Shown: positions 31,528 to 40,297, counted from the first letter of the stretch. The stretch is DNA of 64,000 nt from Sphingomonas sp. CBMAI 2297 (GCF_029870595.1 NZ_JAPDIR010000003.1:124001-188000); one strand, 5' to 3'. The notes: generated from the letters alone by a model not told the origin. Translations and numbers: made by a program.

Positions 31528-33609
31528 CTATCGGACCATGCCGAGGAGCGTGTCGTACATGTCGTTCGCGGTGGAGATCACGCGCGCGGCCGCCGAATAG
31601 CTGTTCTGCAGCACCACCATCTGCGAGAGTTCCTCGTCGATGTTGACGCCCGCGAAACTGTCGCGGCGATTGATCGCGTCGTCGCGGCGCGCCGTGGCAT
31701 CCGCCAGCTGGCCCTTGGCCTGGTTCGCATCCAGGCCGATGCGGCCCATCAGGTTGCTGGCAAAGGCATCGACGGTCGACTTGCCGTCCTTGCCGAGATC
31801 GATCGCGCTGCCGAGCTTGTTGACGAAGGCGGTCGCGCCGCGCGTGTCGCCGGAGCCGAGCGCCTTGGCGCCCACCGCGACGTCCTGCAGCCGGGCGAGG
31901 CCGAGCTTGGACGCGTTCGCGAGGATGTCGGGCCGGACCTGCGCGCTGCCGAGCCCGCTCGACGCGCCGGTGAGATTCATCATCTGCGCGAAGGAGCGCC
32001 CGGTGCCGAGCCGATTGGTCGAATCCGCCGGGATCGAGAGGGTAGCGCCGGCGACGCTCGCCGCCGGCGCGAAGCGCAGGCGCCCGCTATCGTCCAGCGA
32101 GAAGGTGCCGAAATTGGAAAGCGGGCTGCCGTTCAGATCGTTGACGAGATCGCCGAACGTGCCGCCGGTGGTGGGCGTCAGCGTATAGCTGGTCAGCGCC
32201 CGGCCGGAACTGTCCCGCAGCACGATCTGCGTGGTCTCGCCCGTGGCGAAGCCATGCGGATCGCCGGCCGCGAAACCCGAAGGCACCAGCGAGGAATCGT
32301 CGCTGCGGACGAGATCGTTGAGCCCGAAGAATTGCGAGACGCCCTGCCCGGCGCGCGCGCTGGGCTTGGTCGCATCCTGGCCGATCGCCACGCCATTGCC
32401 GGCGCCGTTGGCGACGATGCTGAACTTGCCATTGGCGAAGCTCGCCGTGCCGGCGCCGCCCAGGCCGGTATTGATCGCGGTGACCATGTCGTCGATCGTC
32501 GCGTTCGGGCCGAGCGCGTCGAAATCGATCTTGGTGCTGGCGACCAGCGTGCCGTCCGCCTTGGTGACCGCGAAGGTCGCCGCACCGGTGAAGCCCAGGC
32601 GATCGCTGCCCGCCATGCCGCTGTTGCGGCCGTTGAGCGCGGCCGGAGGCGGCACGGTGCTGCCTGCGTTCGACACCGAGTTCAGTGCCTGGGACAGGCC
32701 GGTGAACAGCGTGCCGAGCTGCTCGGAAAATGCCGGCAGCGCGCGATCGCGCAGATCGAGCAATCCGCCCAGCTTGCCGCCGATCGCGGCGGAATCGATC
32801 TTGTCGCCGGTGGCCGCGTCGGGTTGGGCGAAGCGGATCTCGATCGGCGGATAGGTGGGCTGCGAAGCCCCGCCCGCGCTGGGATAGGAGAGCTGCCGCA
32901 GGCGCTTGTCGAGCAGCATCTGGCCATTGGCCGTCTCGATGGTGACGCGGCCGTCCGCCTGGTCGCGGACGGTGACCTGCATCAGCCCGCTCAGCTCCTC
33001 GATCGCGCTCATCCGCTGATCGGCGGCGCCGCCGGCGCTGCGGCCGAGGCCGGTGGCCTGCGCCACCGTACCGTTCAGGTCGTAGATGCGCTTGAGCAGC
33101 GTGTTGATCTTGTCGACCGAATAGCCGACCTCCGATTCCACGTCGGAGCGCAGCTGGGACACGTCATTGTCCATCTGCTGCATCGAGCTGATCGCATCCT
33201 GCACGTCGTTGGTGAACTGGGCCACCGTCTGCGTGGAGCCCAGCGAGCCCGTCATCGCCACGGCCGAGGCCGATACCGCGTCGAGGCGCGCCGAGAGGCC
33301 GGAAGAGGCCCCGGGCTGCCCGAGCAGCGCCTGCAGGCGGTCGAGATAGTTGGCGGTCACTTCCGTGCGGCCGTAATCGCCCGCCCGGTTATAGACCGTC
33401 GCTTCGAGGAACCGGTCGGCGACGCGGGTGGGCTCGCCCACCACCACGCCGCTGACCTGGCCCGCGACCACCCCCGTGGTGAGGTTGACGCGCTCGCGCG
33501 CATAGCCGGCCACCCCGACATTCGCGATGTTGTTGGAAACCGCGCGGAGGCCGGCCTGGGCTGCCGCCAGGCCGGACACCGCGGTGCCGAGAATGTCGTT
33601 GAGCGCCAT
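31528..33609 (-). CDS. flgK: Hook-filament junction protein FlgK
   Basis: FlgK (HAP1) joins hook to filament. The 693-residue product has the N-terminal axial motif (LAAAQAGLRAVSNNIANVGVAGYARERVNLT, about 13-45), a large variable middle, and the conserved C-terminus (GVNIDEELSQMVVLQNSYSAAARVISTANDMYDTLLGM). Longer than enteric FlgK because of extra middle domains, as common in alphaproteobacteria. Confidence 0.95.
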   Translation of the reverse strand: MALNDILGTAVSGLAAAQAGLRAVSNNIANVGVAGYARERVNLTTGVVAGQVSGVVVGEPTRVADRFLEATVYNRAGDYGRTEVTANYLDRLQALLGQPGASSGLSARLDAVSASAVAMTGSLGSTQTVAQFTNDVQDAISSMQQMDNDVSQLRSDVESEVGYSVDKINTLLKRIYDLNGTVAQATGLGRSAGGAADQRMSAIEELSGLMQVTVRDQADGRVTIETANGQMLLDKRLRQLSYPSAGGASQPTYPPIEIRFAQPDAATGDKIDSAAIGGKLGGLLDLRDRALPAFSEQLGTLFTGLSQALNSVSNAGSTVPPPAALNGRNSGMAGSDRLGFTGAATFAVTKADGTLVASTKIDFDALGPNATIDDMVTAINTGLGGAGTASFANGKFSIVANGAGNGVAIGQDATKPSARAGQGVSQFFGLNDLVRSDDSSLVPSGFAAGDPHGFATGETTQIVLRDSSGRALTSYTLTPTTGGTFGDLVNDLNGSPLSNFGTFSLDDSGRLRFAPAASVAGATLSIPADSTNRLGTGRSFAQMMNLTGASSGLGSAQVRPDILANASKLGLARLQDVAVGAKALGSGDTRGATAFVNKLGSAIDLGKDGKSTVDAFASNLMGRIGLDANQAKGQLADATARRDDAINRRDSFAGVNIDEELSQMVVLQNSYSAAARVISTANDMYDTLLGMVR

Positions 33610-33631
33610 GTTCCCCTACGTTCTTCTGGCG

Positions 33632-34990
33632 TTAGCGCTTGAGGTCGCTGACTTCGCGCAGCATGTCGTCCACCGTCGTGATGATCTTCGACGACGCGCT
33701 GTACGCGCGCTGGAAGCGGATCATGTTGGTGAACTCGCCCGCCAGGTCGACCGTCGAGGCCTCGAGCGAGTTCGCCGCGATGGCGCCCGCGCCCAGCTCG
33801 CCCGGCTCGTTCAGCGTGAAGCCGCCCGAGAGACGGCTGGCGGTATAGGCGTTGCCGGACACGCGGGTGAGGCCGTCCGGGTTCTGGAAGGTCGCCAGCG
33901 GAAGCTGGAACACCGCGCGGGTGGTGCCGTCGTCGAACACCGCGTTGACGACGCCTTCCTTGGTGATCTCGATCTGCGACAGATTGCCCAGCGTGCCGCC
34001 ATCGGTGTTGCCCGAGATCAGCGAGCTCGGCTGGCCGAACTGGGTGAGGCCGTCGATCTTGCCGTCGCTGCCCAGCTCCAGCTTGATCGGCACCGAGGCC
34101 GCCTGGTTGGAATAGGTGATGTTCAGCGCGCTGTTCAGCCAGCTGCCCGACGGAAGGTCGAGGCTGCCGTCCGGCTTGAACTTGACGTCGCCGCCCGCGA
34201 TGAAGCCGCTGGTGCTCTTCACCGCCGGCGTCACGCTGGTGTCCATGATGTCGCCCGCCGGGCTCGAATAGACTTCGGCCTTCCACGCGTTCGGCCCGGT
34301 CTTGATGAAGGCCATGTTCAGCGTGTGCGAACCGCCCTGCTGGTCATAGACGGTGAACGAGCGCTGGAACTGGTTCTCGGTCTTCGGCGTGAACGTATTG
34401 TCCGCGGCGTACTTCGCCAGGTCGCCCTGGGTGTAGCCGGCGGCGGCCGGCGAGACGTCGGTCGCGGTGTTGAGGTTGATGCGCGCCTGGATGCGCGACG
34501 TCGCCGCCGCGGTGCCGGTCAGGTCGCTGACGCGGATCGCCTCCAGGTCGTCGAGATTGCCGGTGTTGACATATTTGCCCTCGGCATCGAGGCGATAGCC
34601 ATAGAGGTACAGGCCCGTCGCCGGGTTCTTCAGATAGCCTTCCTCGTCGGCGCGGAACGAACCGGCGCGGGTGAAGGCGACCTCGCCCTGGCCGCCGGCG
34701 GCGGTGCGGGTGACGAAGAAGCCCTTGCCGTCGATGGCGATGTCGGTGCTGTTGCTCGACGCCTGCATCATGCCCTGCTTCGAGATCATCGCGATCGGCG
34801 CGGCGACGACGCCGCCCGCCGAATAGCTCGAACGCGCGCGGCCATCCGTCACCATCGTCTTGAACTGGGCTTCGACGCCCTTGTAGCCGATGGTGTTGAT
34901 GTTGGTGATGTTGTCGGCGACCGCCGCCATCGCGCTCGACTGCGCGTTGAGGCCCGAGACGCCGGCATAGAGAGCGGAATAGAGGCTCAA
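33632..34990 (-). CDS. flgE: Flagellar hook protein FlgE
   Basis: FlgE is the hook subunit. The start is a TTG at 34990 (encoding MSLYSALYAGVSGLNAQ) with GGGAG 8 nt upstream; no in-frame ATG is nearby. The 452-residue product has SSAMAAVADNITNINTIGYKG, IDGKGFFVTR, AFTRAGSFRADEEGYL and the C-terminal EASTVDLAGEFTNMIRFQRAYSASSKIITTVDDMLREV. It heads the flgE-flgK-flgL operon, divergent from flbT-fliI. Confidence 0.95.
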   Translation of the reverse strand: MSLYSALYAGVSGLNAQSSAMAAVADNITNINTIGYKGVEAQFKTMVTDGRARSSYSAGGVVAAPIAMISKQGMMQASSNSTDIAIDGKGFFVTRTAAGGQGEVAFTRAGSFRADEEGYLKNPATGLYLYGYRLDAEGKYVNTGNLDDLEAIRVSDLTGTAAATSRIQARINLNTATDVSPAAAGYTQGDLAKYAADNTFTPKTENQFQRSFTVYDQQGGSHTLNMAFIKTGPNAWKAEVYSSPAGDIMDTSVTPAVKSTSGFIAGGDVKFKPDGSLDLPSGSWLNSALNITYSNQAASVPIKLELGSDGKIDGLTQFGQPSSLISGNTDGGTLGNLSQIEITKEGVVNAVFDDGTTRAVFQLPLATFQNPDGLTRVSGNAYTASRLSGGFTLNEPGELGAGAIAANSLEASTVDLAGEFTNMIRFQRAYSASSKIITTVDDMLREVSDLKR

Positions 34991-35039
34991 GACGTTAACT
35001 CCCGTCGATGCCCACGGAACGCGCGCGGGCCACGCCTCA

Positions 35040-35143
35040 ATTGTAGGATGAGCGAAGCGAAGACCCAAAGCGGGGCGCAATAAGATGATGCTGGGCAAAA
35101 ATTGCCGGGTGCGGCGCCGGCGATGCGAAAGGCATCCTATAAT
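35040..35143. promoter_or_regulatory. Divergent flgE / flbT-fliI control region with perfect ftr-like palindrome
   Basis: The plus-strand box TCCTATAAT (hexamer 35138-35143) lies 38 bp from the centre of a perfect palindrome GGCAAAAATTGCC (35094-35106), facing flbT. The minus-strand box TCCTACAAT (hexamer 35040-35045) faces flgE, with the same palindrome 55 bp upstream of it. One regulator site thus serves both directions. Confidence 0.6.
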
Positions 35144-35173
35144 GCAGCCAGACGAACGAAAGGCTGTTCCCCA

Positions 35174-35566
35174 ATGCTCCGCATCACCCTTCGCGACGGC
35201 GAGAAGGCGATCGTCAACGGCGCGGTGATCCGCGCGGTCGGCCGCACCCAGATCGCCGTGGAGAATCAGGTGTCGATCCTGCGCGGGCGCGAGATCATGC
35301 GCCCCGAGGAAGCGACCACGCCGGCACGCCAGCTCTATTTCGCCGCGATGCTCGCCTATATCGATCCGGCGAACCGCGACGGCCATCACGACATCGTGGT
35401 CGGGCTGGTCGGCGCGCTGGTCGTCGCGCTCGCGGCACCGGAAGCCAAGTCGGCCTGCATCCGCTTCGCCGGCGAGATCGCCCAGGGCGAATATTACAAG
35501 GCACTGGCCAGCGCGCGCGAGGTGATCGCGTTCGAGGACGCCCTCGCCGCCCCGCAGGCGGCCTGA
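35174..35566 (+). CDS. flbT: Flagellin post-transcriptional regulator FlbT
   Basis: FlbT binds flagellin mRNA and lowers its stability until the hook is done (known in Caulobacter; in some species it acts positively). The 130-residue product matches: MLRITLRDGEKAIVNGAVIR, VENQVSILRGREIMRPEEATTPARQLYFAAMLAYID, GEYYKALASAREVI. Length is standard. Its usual partner FlaF is not next to it and is not seen in the window. It is followed by fliI after 10 bp. Confidence 0.92.
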   Translation: MLRITLRDGEKAIVNGAVIRAVGRTQIAVENQVSILRGREIMRPEEATTPARQLYFAAMLAYIDPANRDGHHDIVVGLVGALVVALAAPEAKSACIRFAGEIAQGEYYKALASAREVIAFEDALAAPQAA

Positions 35567-35576
35567 GGGCCACAAG

Positions 35577-36914
35577 GTGCAGACGCTCGCCAGCGCAGCG
35601 CGCGCGATCCGGGACATGACGCCCGATCGCCGCTTCGGCCGTGTCGTCGCGGTGCGCGGCGCCCTGATCGAAGTGGAAGGGCTCGCCGGCGCCGCGCAGA
35701 TCGGCAGCCGCATCGAGATCGCCGCGCCGGGCGGCATCGTCCAGGCGGAAGTGACCGCGCTCGACCGCGAAGTCGCGCTGTGCCTGCCCTTTGTCGATCC
35801 GCAGGGCGTGGGCCTGGGCGCGCGCGCCGAGCTCGGCGCCGGCCAGTTCAGCGTCCGCCCCTCCCAGGCCTGGCTCGGCCGGATGGTCGACGGGCTCGGC
35901 CGCCCGGTCGACGGGCTCGGCCTGCTTCCCAACGGCGCCGATCCCCAGCCGATCAAGGCGCCGCCCCCCGCCGCCGCCAACCGCGCCCGGGTGGGCGAGC
36001 GGATCGAGACCGGGGTGCGGACGCTCGACCTGTTCGTGCCGCTGTGCCGCGGCCAGCGGCTCGGCCTGTTCGCGGGCTCGGGCGTCGGCAAGTCGGTGCT
36101 GCTCTCGATGCTGGCGCGCTGGACCCAGTGCGACGTTGCCGTCATCGGCCTGATCGGCGAGCGCGGCCGCGAAGTGCAGGAATTCATCGAGGACGATCTG
36201 GGTCCCGAGGGCATGGCCCGCTCGGTCGTCGTCGTCGCCACCTCGGACGAGCCCGCGCTGATGCGCCGCCAGGCCGCCTGGACCACCCTCGCCGTCGCCG
36301 AGCATTTCCGCGACCAGGGGCTCAACGTGCTGTGCCTGATGGACTCGGTCACCCGCTTCGCCATGGCGCAGCGCGAGATCGGCCTGGCCAGCGGCGAGCC
36401 GCCGGCGACCAAGGGCTATACCCCCACCGTCTTCGCCGAGCTGCCCCGCCTGCTCGAGCGCGCCGGCCCCGGCGCGCCGGGCAAGGGCATGATCACCGGG
36501 CTGTTCACCGTGCTGGTCGATGGCGACGACCATAACGAGCCGGTCGCCGACGCGGTGCGCGGCATCCTCGACGGCCATGTGGTGATGCGCCGCGCGATCG
36601 CCGAGCGCGGCCGCTATCCGGCGATCGACATCCTCAAATCGGTCTCGCGCACCCTGCCCCATTGCATGGACGACGCGCAGAACGACATCCGGGTCGGCGC
36701 GCGCAAGCTGCTGTCCACCTATTCCGACATGGAGGAGATGGTACGGCTCGGCGCGTACAAGGCGGGCTCCTCGCCCGAGGTGGACCGCGCGGTGGCGCTC
36801 GCCCCGCAGATCGAGGCGATGCTCAACCAGGGCAAGAACGACCAGGGCAATGCCGATGCCGCCTTCGCCGCGCTCGGCGAGATCGTCGCGCTCAGCATGG
36901 AGATGGACGAGTGA
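35577..36914 (+). CDS. fliI: Flagellum-specific export ATPase FliI
   Basis: FliI is the ATPase of the flagellar type III export machine. The 445-residue product has Walker A at about 164-171 (AGSGVGKS), GERGREVQEFIEDDLG, Walker B region (LNVLCLMDSVTRFAMAQREIGLASGEPPATKGYTPTVF) and the C-terminal ASTYSDMEEMVRLGAYKAG-type domain. Start is GTG 35577 with GAGGGC upstream. It overlaps fliJ by 4 nt. Confidence 0.97.
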   Translation: MQTLASAARAIRDMTPDRRFGRVVAVRGALIEVEGLAGAAQIGSRIEIAAPGGIVQAEVTALDREVALCLPFVDPQGVGLGARAELGAGQFSVRPSQAWLGRMVDGLGRPVDGLGLLPNGADPQPIKAPPPAAANRARVGERIETGVRTLDLFVPLCRGQRLGLFAGSGVGKSVLLSMLARWTQCDVAVIGLIGERGREVQEFIEDDLGPEGMARSVVVVATSDEPALMRRQAAWTTLAVAEHFRDQGLNVLCLMDSVTRFAMAQREIGLASGEPPATKGYTPTVFAELPRLLERAGPGAPGKGMITGLFTVLVDGDDHNEPVADAVRGILDGHVVMRRAIAERGRYPAIDILKSVSRTLPHCMDDAQNDIRVGARKLLSTYSDMEEMVRLGAYKAGSSPEVDRAVALAPQIEAMLNQGKNDQGNADAAFAALGEIVALSMEMDE

Positions 36915-37336
36915 CCCCGTTCGACACCGCCCTGCGCGTCCAGCGCCGCGAGGTCGACACGGTGAAGGTGTCGATCAGCGTCGAGATCGAGACGATCGCC
37001 GCGCTCAACCATCAGGCGCATGCGCATGATGCCCGGATGCGCGAGGAGCGCGCGCTCGCCGCCAGCGTGCCCGTTGCCAGCGACGCCTGGCGGCTGCGGA
37101 TGAAGGTGGAGCGCGCGCGGCTCGACCAGCAGGCGCAGCTGGCCACCATGCGGCTGACCCATCTGCGTGCCCAGGCCGTGGAAGCCTATGGCACGATGCG
37201 CGCCATCGAAGGCGCGGCCGATCGTTTCAAGGACGAAGCCGAGCGCGCCGCCGCCGGGGCCGAGCAGGCGATGATCGACGATATCGCCGCCGCGAAGCTG
37301 GTCGTCGCGCGCCGCAACGCGGAGCGCAGCACATGA
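36911..37336 (+). CDS. fliJ: Flagellar export protein FliJ
   Basis: A 141-residue, fully helical coiled-coil protein starting at GTG 36911, which overlaps the fliI stop (GTGA). Sequence such as FDTALRVQRREVDTVKVSISVEIETIAALNHQAHAHDARMREERALA and the final ADRFKDEAERAAAGAEQAMIDDIAAAKLVVARR fit FliJ, the stalk-like activator of FliI. Assignment relies on position after fliI and the coiled coil, since FliJ diverges fast. It overlaps the next gene by 4 nt. Confidence 0.75.
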   Translation: MTPFDTALRVQRREVDTVKVSISVEIETIAALNHQAHAHDARMREERALAASVPVASDAWRLRMKVERARLDQQAQLATMRLTHLRAQAVEAYGTMRAIEGAADRFKDEAERAAAGAEQAMIDDIAAAKLVVARRNAERST

Positions 37337-38385
37337 TCCCGCGCGCCGACCTCTCCCAGCTCAGCCCCGCCAACCGCGCCAAGGTGATCTACACCGAAGC
37401 GCAGACCGAGCTCGCCAGCCGCTTGTGGCGCGCCGCGCTCGGCGACGGCGAACGCGACGACCGCAAGGGCAACGGCATCGGCCAGAACGGCCTGAGCGGC
37501 GATTCGCTGCTCGACCTGCTCGGCGGCCGGATCGGCGGCCAGGCGAACGGCGTGCAGGGCTGCAATTGCGGTTGCGCCTGTGCCTGCCACCGCAAGGCCG
37601 CCGCCAAGGACTTTGTCGACAATTGCATCGAGGATCTGCGCGGCGCGATCGGCGACACCGCCGAACAACGCAGCCGCGCCATGGCCGCGGCGATGGGCAC
37701 CGAGGCTACCGTCTCCGTCGCCAGCGGAGCAGTGGCATCGGGCCTCGCGCTCGGCGCCAATACCCGCTTCGCGCCCGCCTTCGCCATGGCCGAGGCGCGC
37801 ACCGGCATTCCGGCGACCGCGCTCGCCGCGATCGTCGACGCCGAGGCCGCCAAGGGGCATGACGGCAGCTGGAACACCATGTCGCGCAATCCCCGTTCGA
37901 GCGCGGCCGGGCTCGGGCAGTTCCTGAGCGGCACCTGGGAGCATCTCGCCGAGATTTCGGGCACCTGGCTCAACCAGTTCGCCGCCGAGCGCGGCTGGCT
38001 CGACGGACGCGGCCAGGTGCTGCCCGGCGCGCGCAGCGAGCTGCTGGCGCTGCGCTATGACGGCCAGGCCTCGATCCTGGGCATCGCCGATCTCGCCAAG
38101 GTCAATCTTTCGCGGCTCGAGCAATCGGGCATCCGCGTGCACACCGACGCGGAGACCCTGGCGAAGTCGGCCTATCTCACCCATCATCTGGGGCTCGGCG
38201 ACGCGAAGAAGTTCCTTGCGGGCGGCATCGATCCGGGCCGCGCTCGCATGCTGCTGGCCGCCCAGATCGGCGGCGGCGCGGCCGATCAGCGAATCGCCGC
38301 GGCCGGCAACGCCACCCAGGCGCACCGCCAATGGCTGCTCGGATTCATCGATCGTCGAATCCGTCCGGAACAATTCGCCGGCTAA
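37333..38385 (+). CDS. Flagellar muramidase-like protein with Cys-rich insert
   Basis: A 350-residue protein. After a helical N-terminus and a Gly-rich linker comes a cluster of alternating cysteines, GCNCGCACACHRKA (Cys 77, 79, 81, 83, 85; His 86). The C-terminal two thirds resemble lysozyme/lytic-transglycosylase folds: RTGIPATALAAIVDAEAAKG (E171 possible catalytic acid), NPRSSAAGLGQFLSGTWEHL (GLGQF at 193-197) and ARMLLAAQIGG. No signal peptide is seen, so export by the flagellar system itself is possible. Coupled to fliI-fliJ, it is the likely replacement for the missing FlgJ muramidase domain, opening the wall for the rod. The role of the Cys cluster is unknown. Confidence 0.65.
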   Translation: MIPRADLSQLSPANRAKVIYTEAQTELASRLWRAALGDGERDDRKGNGIGQNGLSGDSLLDLLGGRIGGQANGVQGCNCGCACACHRKAAAKDFVDNCIEDLRGAIGDTAEQRSRAMAAAMGTEATVSVASGAVASGLALGANTRFAPAFAMAEARTGIPATALAAIVDAEAAKGHDGSWNTMSRNPRSSAAGLGQFLSGTWEHLAEISGTWLNQFAAERGWLDGRGQVLPGARSELLALRYDGQASILGIADLAKVNLSRLEQSGIRVHTDAETLAKSAYLTHHLGLGDAKKFLAGGIDPGRARMLLAAQIGGGAADQRIAAAGNATQAHRQWLLGFIDRRIRPEQFAG

Positions 38386-38403
38386 ATTATTTTATCCTAT
38401 AAT
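38367..38403 (+). promoter_or_regulatory. Flagellar-type promoter before the sigma factor gene
   Basis: TCCTATAAT (hexamer 38398-38403), with GGAACAATTCGCC (38367-38379), an imperfect ftr-like site inside the 3' end of the preceding gene, centred 25 bp upstream. The leader to the sigma gene would be about 200 nt and AT-rich; no other feature is recognised in it. Confidence 0.45.
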
Positions 38404-38611
38404 GATGGGATCGGCGGCCTTTCAGGCGCCGAATTCCGTAAATATCACACCATTTCCGTATTTTATGCGGGGAAGCGCGCTGCGCCGAAAAATCGACACT
38501 GGTAGGACTACATATAGGATTTTAAGGGTTCTGTTAAAGGATTAGAAGCCATGTTGCCCCTGTGAACGGCAGCCGAGACCCGGCGGGCCCGGACGAAACA
38601 GGGGATACGCA

Positions 38612-39673
38612 ATGTCGAAGATCACGATCGCGCTGGAAGCAGCGGTGGCCACCGTCATCGAGAATACGCCGAAGGACGGCGCCGCTCGCACCAACCGCCA
38701 GCGCGTCTATGTCGACCGCGCCTTTGCCCAGATCCTCAAGCTGATCGCCCCGCGCATCCGCCACTTCGTCCGCCAGTACGGCCTGACCGCGCATTGGGAG
38801 GATGCCGAGCAGTGCTGCGCCATCGCCGTCCACCGCGCGATCGAATCCTATGATCCCACCAAGGCCCAGTTCACCACCTTCGTGAACTGGCAGATCCGCG
38901 GCGAGCTCCAGAGCCTGCGCTTCCGCCTGATGACCGACCAGCGACCCTCCGCCAAGAAGGTCGAGGCCACCACCGTCTCGCTCAGCGCCCTGGCCGCCAC
39001 CGATGGCGACGAGATCGCCCCCGAGGCCATGATCGAGGACGAGGATGCCGTCGCCCGCACCGAGGCCGCCGCTTCCGACTATCTCGCCGAGGGCGCCGTC
39101 TCCCAGCTCATCGACGCCTATGTCGACCAGCTCCGCAAGGTCGGCGTCGAGGCACTCCGCCGCCGACCGCGCCCGAAGCGCGCCGAGGCCGCGCTGCGCC
39201 GTACCGAGGGGCCGCGCCTGCGCTCCGCCACCCATGGCATCGATCCCGCCGAGCTGGAGAAGCTCGAGGCCAAGCTGAGCCGCGACCGCGAGATCGTCGA
39301 GCGCCGGGTGTTCCAGACCGCCACGCTCGACGACCTCTCGCTCGACACCGGCGTCACCAAGGAACGCGTCCGCCAGATCACCAAGCGCGCCGCCAAGGCG
39401 ATCGCGGAGATCGCCGCGAACGACCCGCGCTTCGCCGTGATGGCCGAATATGGCCAGCCGGGCGCGCCCAAGCGCCGCCCCGCCCCGGCCGCGCGCACCA
39501 CGCCGATTCTTCCCGACGCCAGCCTGCCGCACAATCGCCTGGCCAGCGTCCGCGCCGTCGACCCGAGCACGCTTTCGCCCGCCGCCACGACGGCCGCCGG
39601 CGAGCAGGCGGAGCGCGTCGAAGCGGTCCAGCTTGCGGCCGCCCCGGCGCCGTCGAGCGCCTCGCTCCACTGA
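38612..39673 (+). CDS. Divergent sigma-70-family RNA polymerase sigma factor
   Basis: A 353-residue protein with sigma region 2 at about 35-125 (YVDRAFAQILKLIAPRIRHFVRQYGL, HWEDAEQCCAIAVHRAIESYDPTKAQFTTFVNWQIRGELQSLR) and region 4 at about 220-262 (VERRVFQTATLDDLSLDTGVTKERVRQITKRAAKAIAEI), a good helix-turn-helix. Region 3 is weak and a charged, Pro/Ala-rich tail of ~80 residues follows. It is neither a FliA (no FliA-type region 3) nor an ordinary RpoH. Its own promoter carries the flagellar box. Context suggests a sigma factor for flagellar genes, perhaps for the TCCTATAAT promoters; that is inference. Confidence 0.75.
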   Translation: MSKITIALEAAVATVIENTPKDGAARTNRQRVYVDRAFAQILKLIAPRIRHFVRQYGLTAHWEDAEQCCAIAVHRAIESYDPTKAQFTTFVNWQIRGELQSLRFRLMTDQRPSAKKVEATTVSLSALAATDGDEIAPEAMIEDEDAVARTEAAASDYLAEGAVSQLIDAYVDQLRKVGVEALRRRPRPKRAEAALRRTEGPRLRSATHGIDPAELEKLEAKLSRDREIVERRVFQTATLDDLSLDTGVTKERVRQITKRAAKAIAEIAANDPRFAVMAEYGQPGAPKRRPAPAARTTPILPDASLPHNRLASVRAVDPSTLSPAATTAAGEQAERVEAVQLAAAPAPSSASLH

Positions 39674-39705
39674 TCGCATCGGAACGCCACGCGCGTCCCG
39701 TCCCA

Positions 39706-39714
39706 TCCTATAAT
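39706..39714 (+). promoter_or_regulatory. Flagellar-type promoter box before the 39740 gene
   Basis: TCCTATAAT with hexamer 39709-39714, only 26 bp before the ATG at 39740, so the leader is very short (about 15 nt). No ftr-like palindrome stands upstream. Confidence 0.45.
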
Positions 39715-39739
39715 GCTCCCGAGAGGGCTGGAGGAACCG

Positions 39740-40255
39740 ATGCATCGCAATTTCGACTGGCATGGCACCGAGGATTTCCCAGGTTCGCTGCCGCGCCCCA
39801 ATCGCCGCCTGACCGCGCTCGCGCAGGACGTGGCGCGACTGGCCCGTCCCCTGCTGCCGGTCGGCAGCGAGCTGATCCTCGGCCTGGAGGCGACCGCCGA
39901 CGGCCAGATCCACCTGCTGTGGTGGCGCCGCCGCGATTTCCGGCGCGTCGCGATCATTTCCGCCACGCCCGACGCCTTCTGCCCGGAAGACACCGACGAG
40001 GGTGCGCTCCAGGATGCCGCGGCGGCGCTGCTCGACTATCTCGCCGGCCGCTGGCCGACTCCGCCGGGCGCGCTGGGCGCGATCACCGATGGCACCGGCG
40101 TGGCCTTCGCCCCCGATCATCCCGCGCCTTCGGCCGAGGGCTGGCTGCTCCGCCATGCCACCGGCGAAAGCACGCTGGCGATGATCCTCGACCTCGATCC
40201 GGCGGGCCCGTGCGGGCTGCTGACGGGTGGCCAGGCGGCAGGTTCATTCCACTAA
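39740..40255 (+). CDS. Unknown 171-residue protein under a flagellar-type promoter
   Basis: ATG 39740 follows GGAGG by 6 nt; an earlier in-frame ATG (39713) overlaps the promoter box and is rejected. The soluble product has RRLTALAQDVARLARPLLPVGSELILGLEATADGQIHLLWWRRRDFRRVAIIS and GALQDAAAALLDYLAGRWP. No family is recognised. It follows the sigma factor gene and shares the flagellar box, which is the only hint at function. Confidence 0.6.
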   Translation: MHRNFDWHGTEDFPGSLPRPNRRLTALAQDVARLARPLLPVGSELILGLEATADGQIHLLWWRRRDFRRVAIISATPDAFCPEDTDEGALQDAAAALLDYLAGRWPTPPGALGAITDGTGVAFAPDHPAPSAEGWLLRHATGESTLAMILDLDPAGPCGLLTGGQAAGSFH

Positions 40256-40281
40256 CGGAATGCCGTTTACCTTGTATTATC

Positions 40282-40297
40282 CTTGAATTGCTTCAAG
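40282..40297 (+). promoter_or_regulatory. Inverted repeat upstream of the XRE-like regulator
   Basis: CTTGAA-TTGC-TTCAAG, perfect 6-bp arms, 28 bp before the regulator start. It is suitable as an autoregulatory operator for a dimeric HTH protein. Confidence 0.45.

Noticed and set aside
11640..35110. GGCAAAAATTGCC-type sites as sigma-54 -24/-12 promoters
   Set aside because: The spacing between GG and GC is 9 or less instead of 10, and the sites are palindromic. They lie about 50 bp before the likely start, not at -24/-12. An activator site is the better reading.
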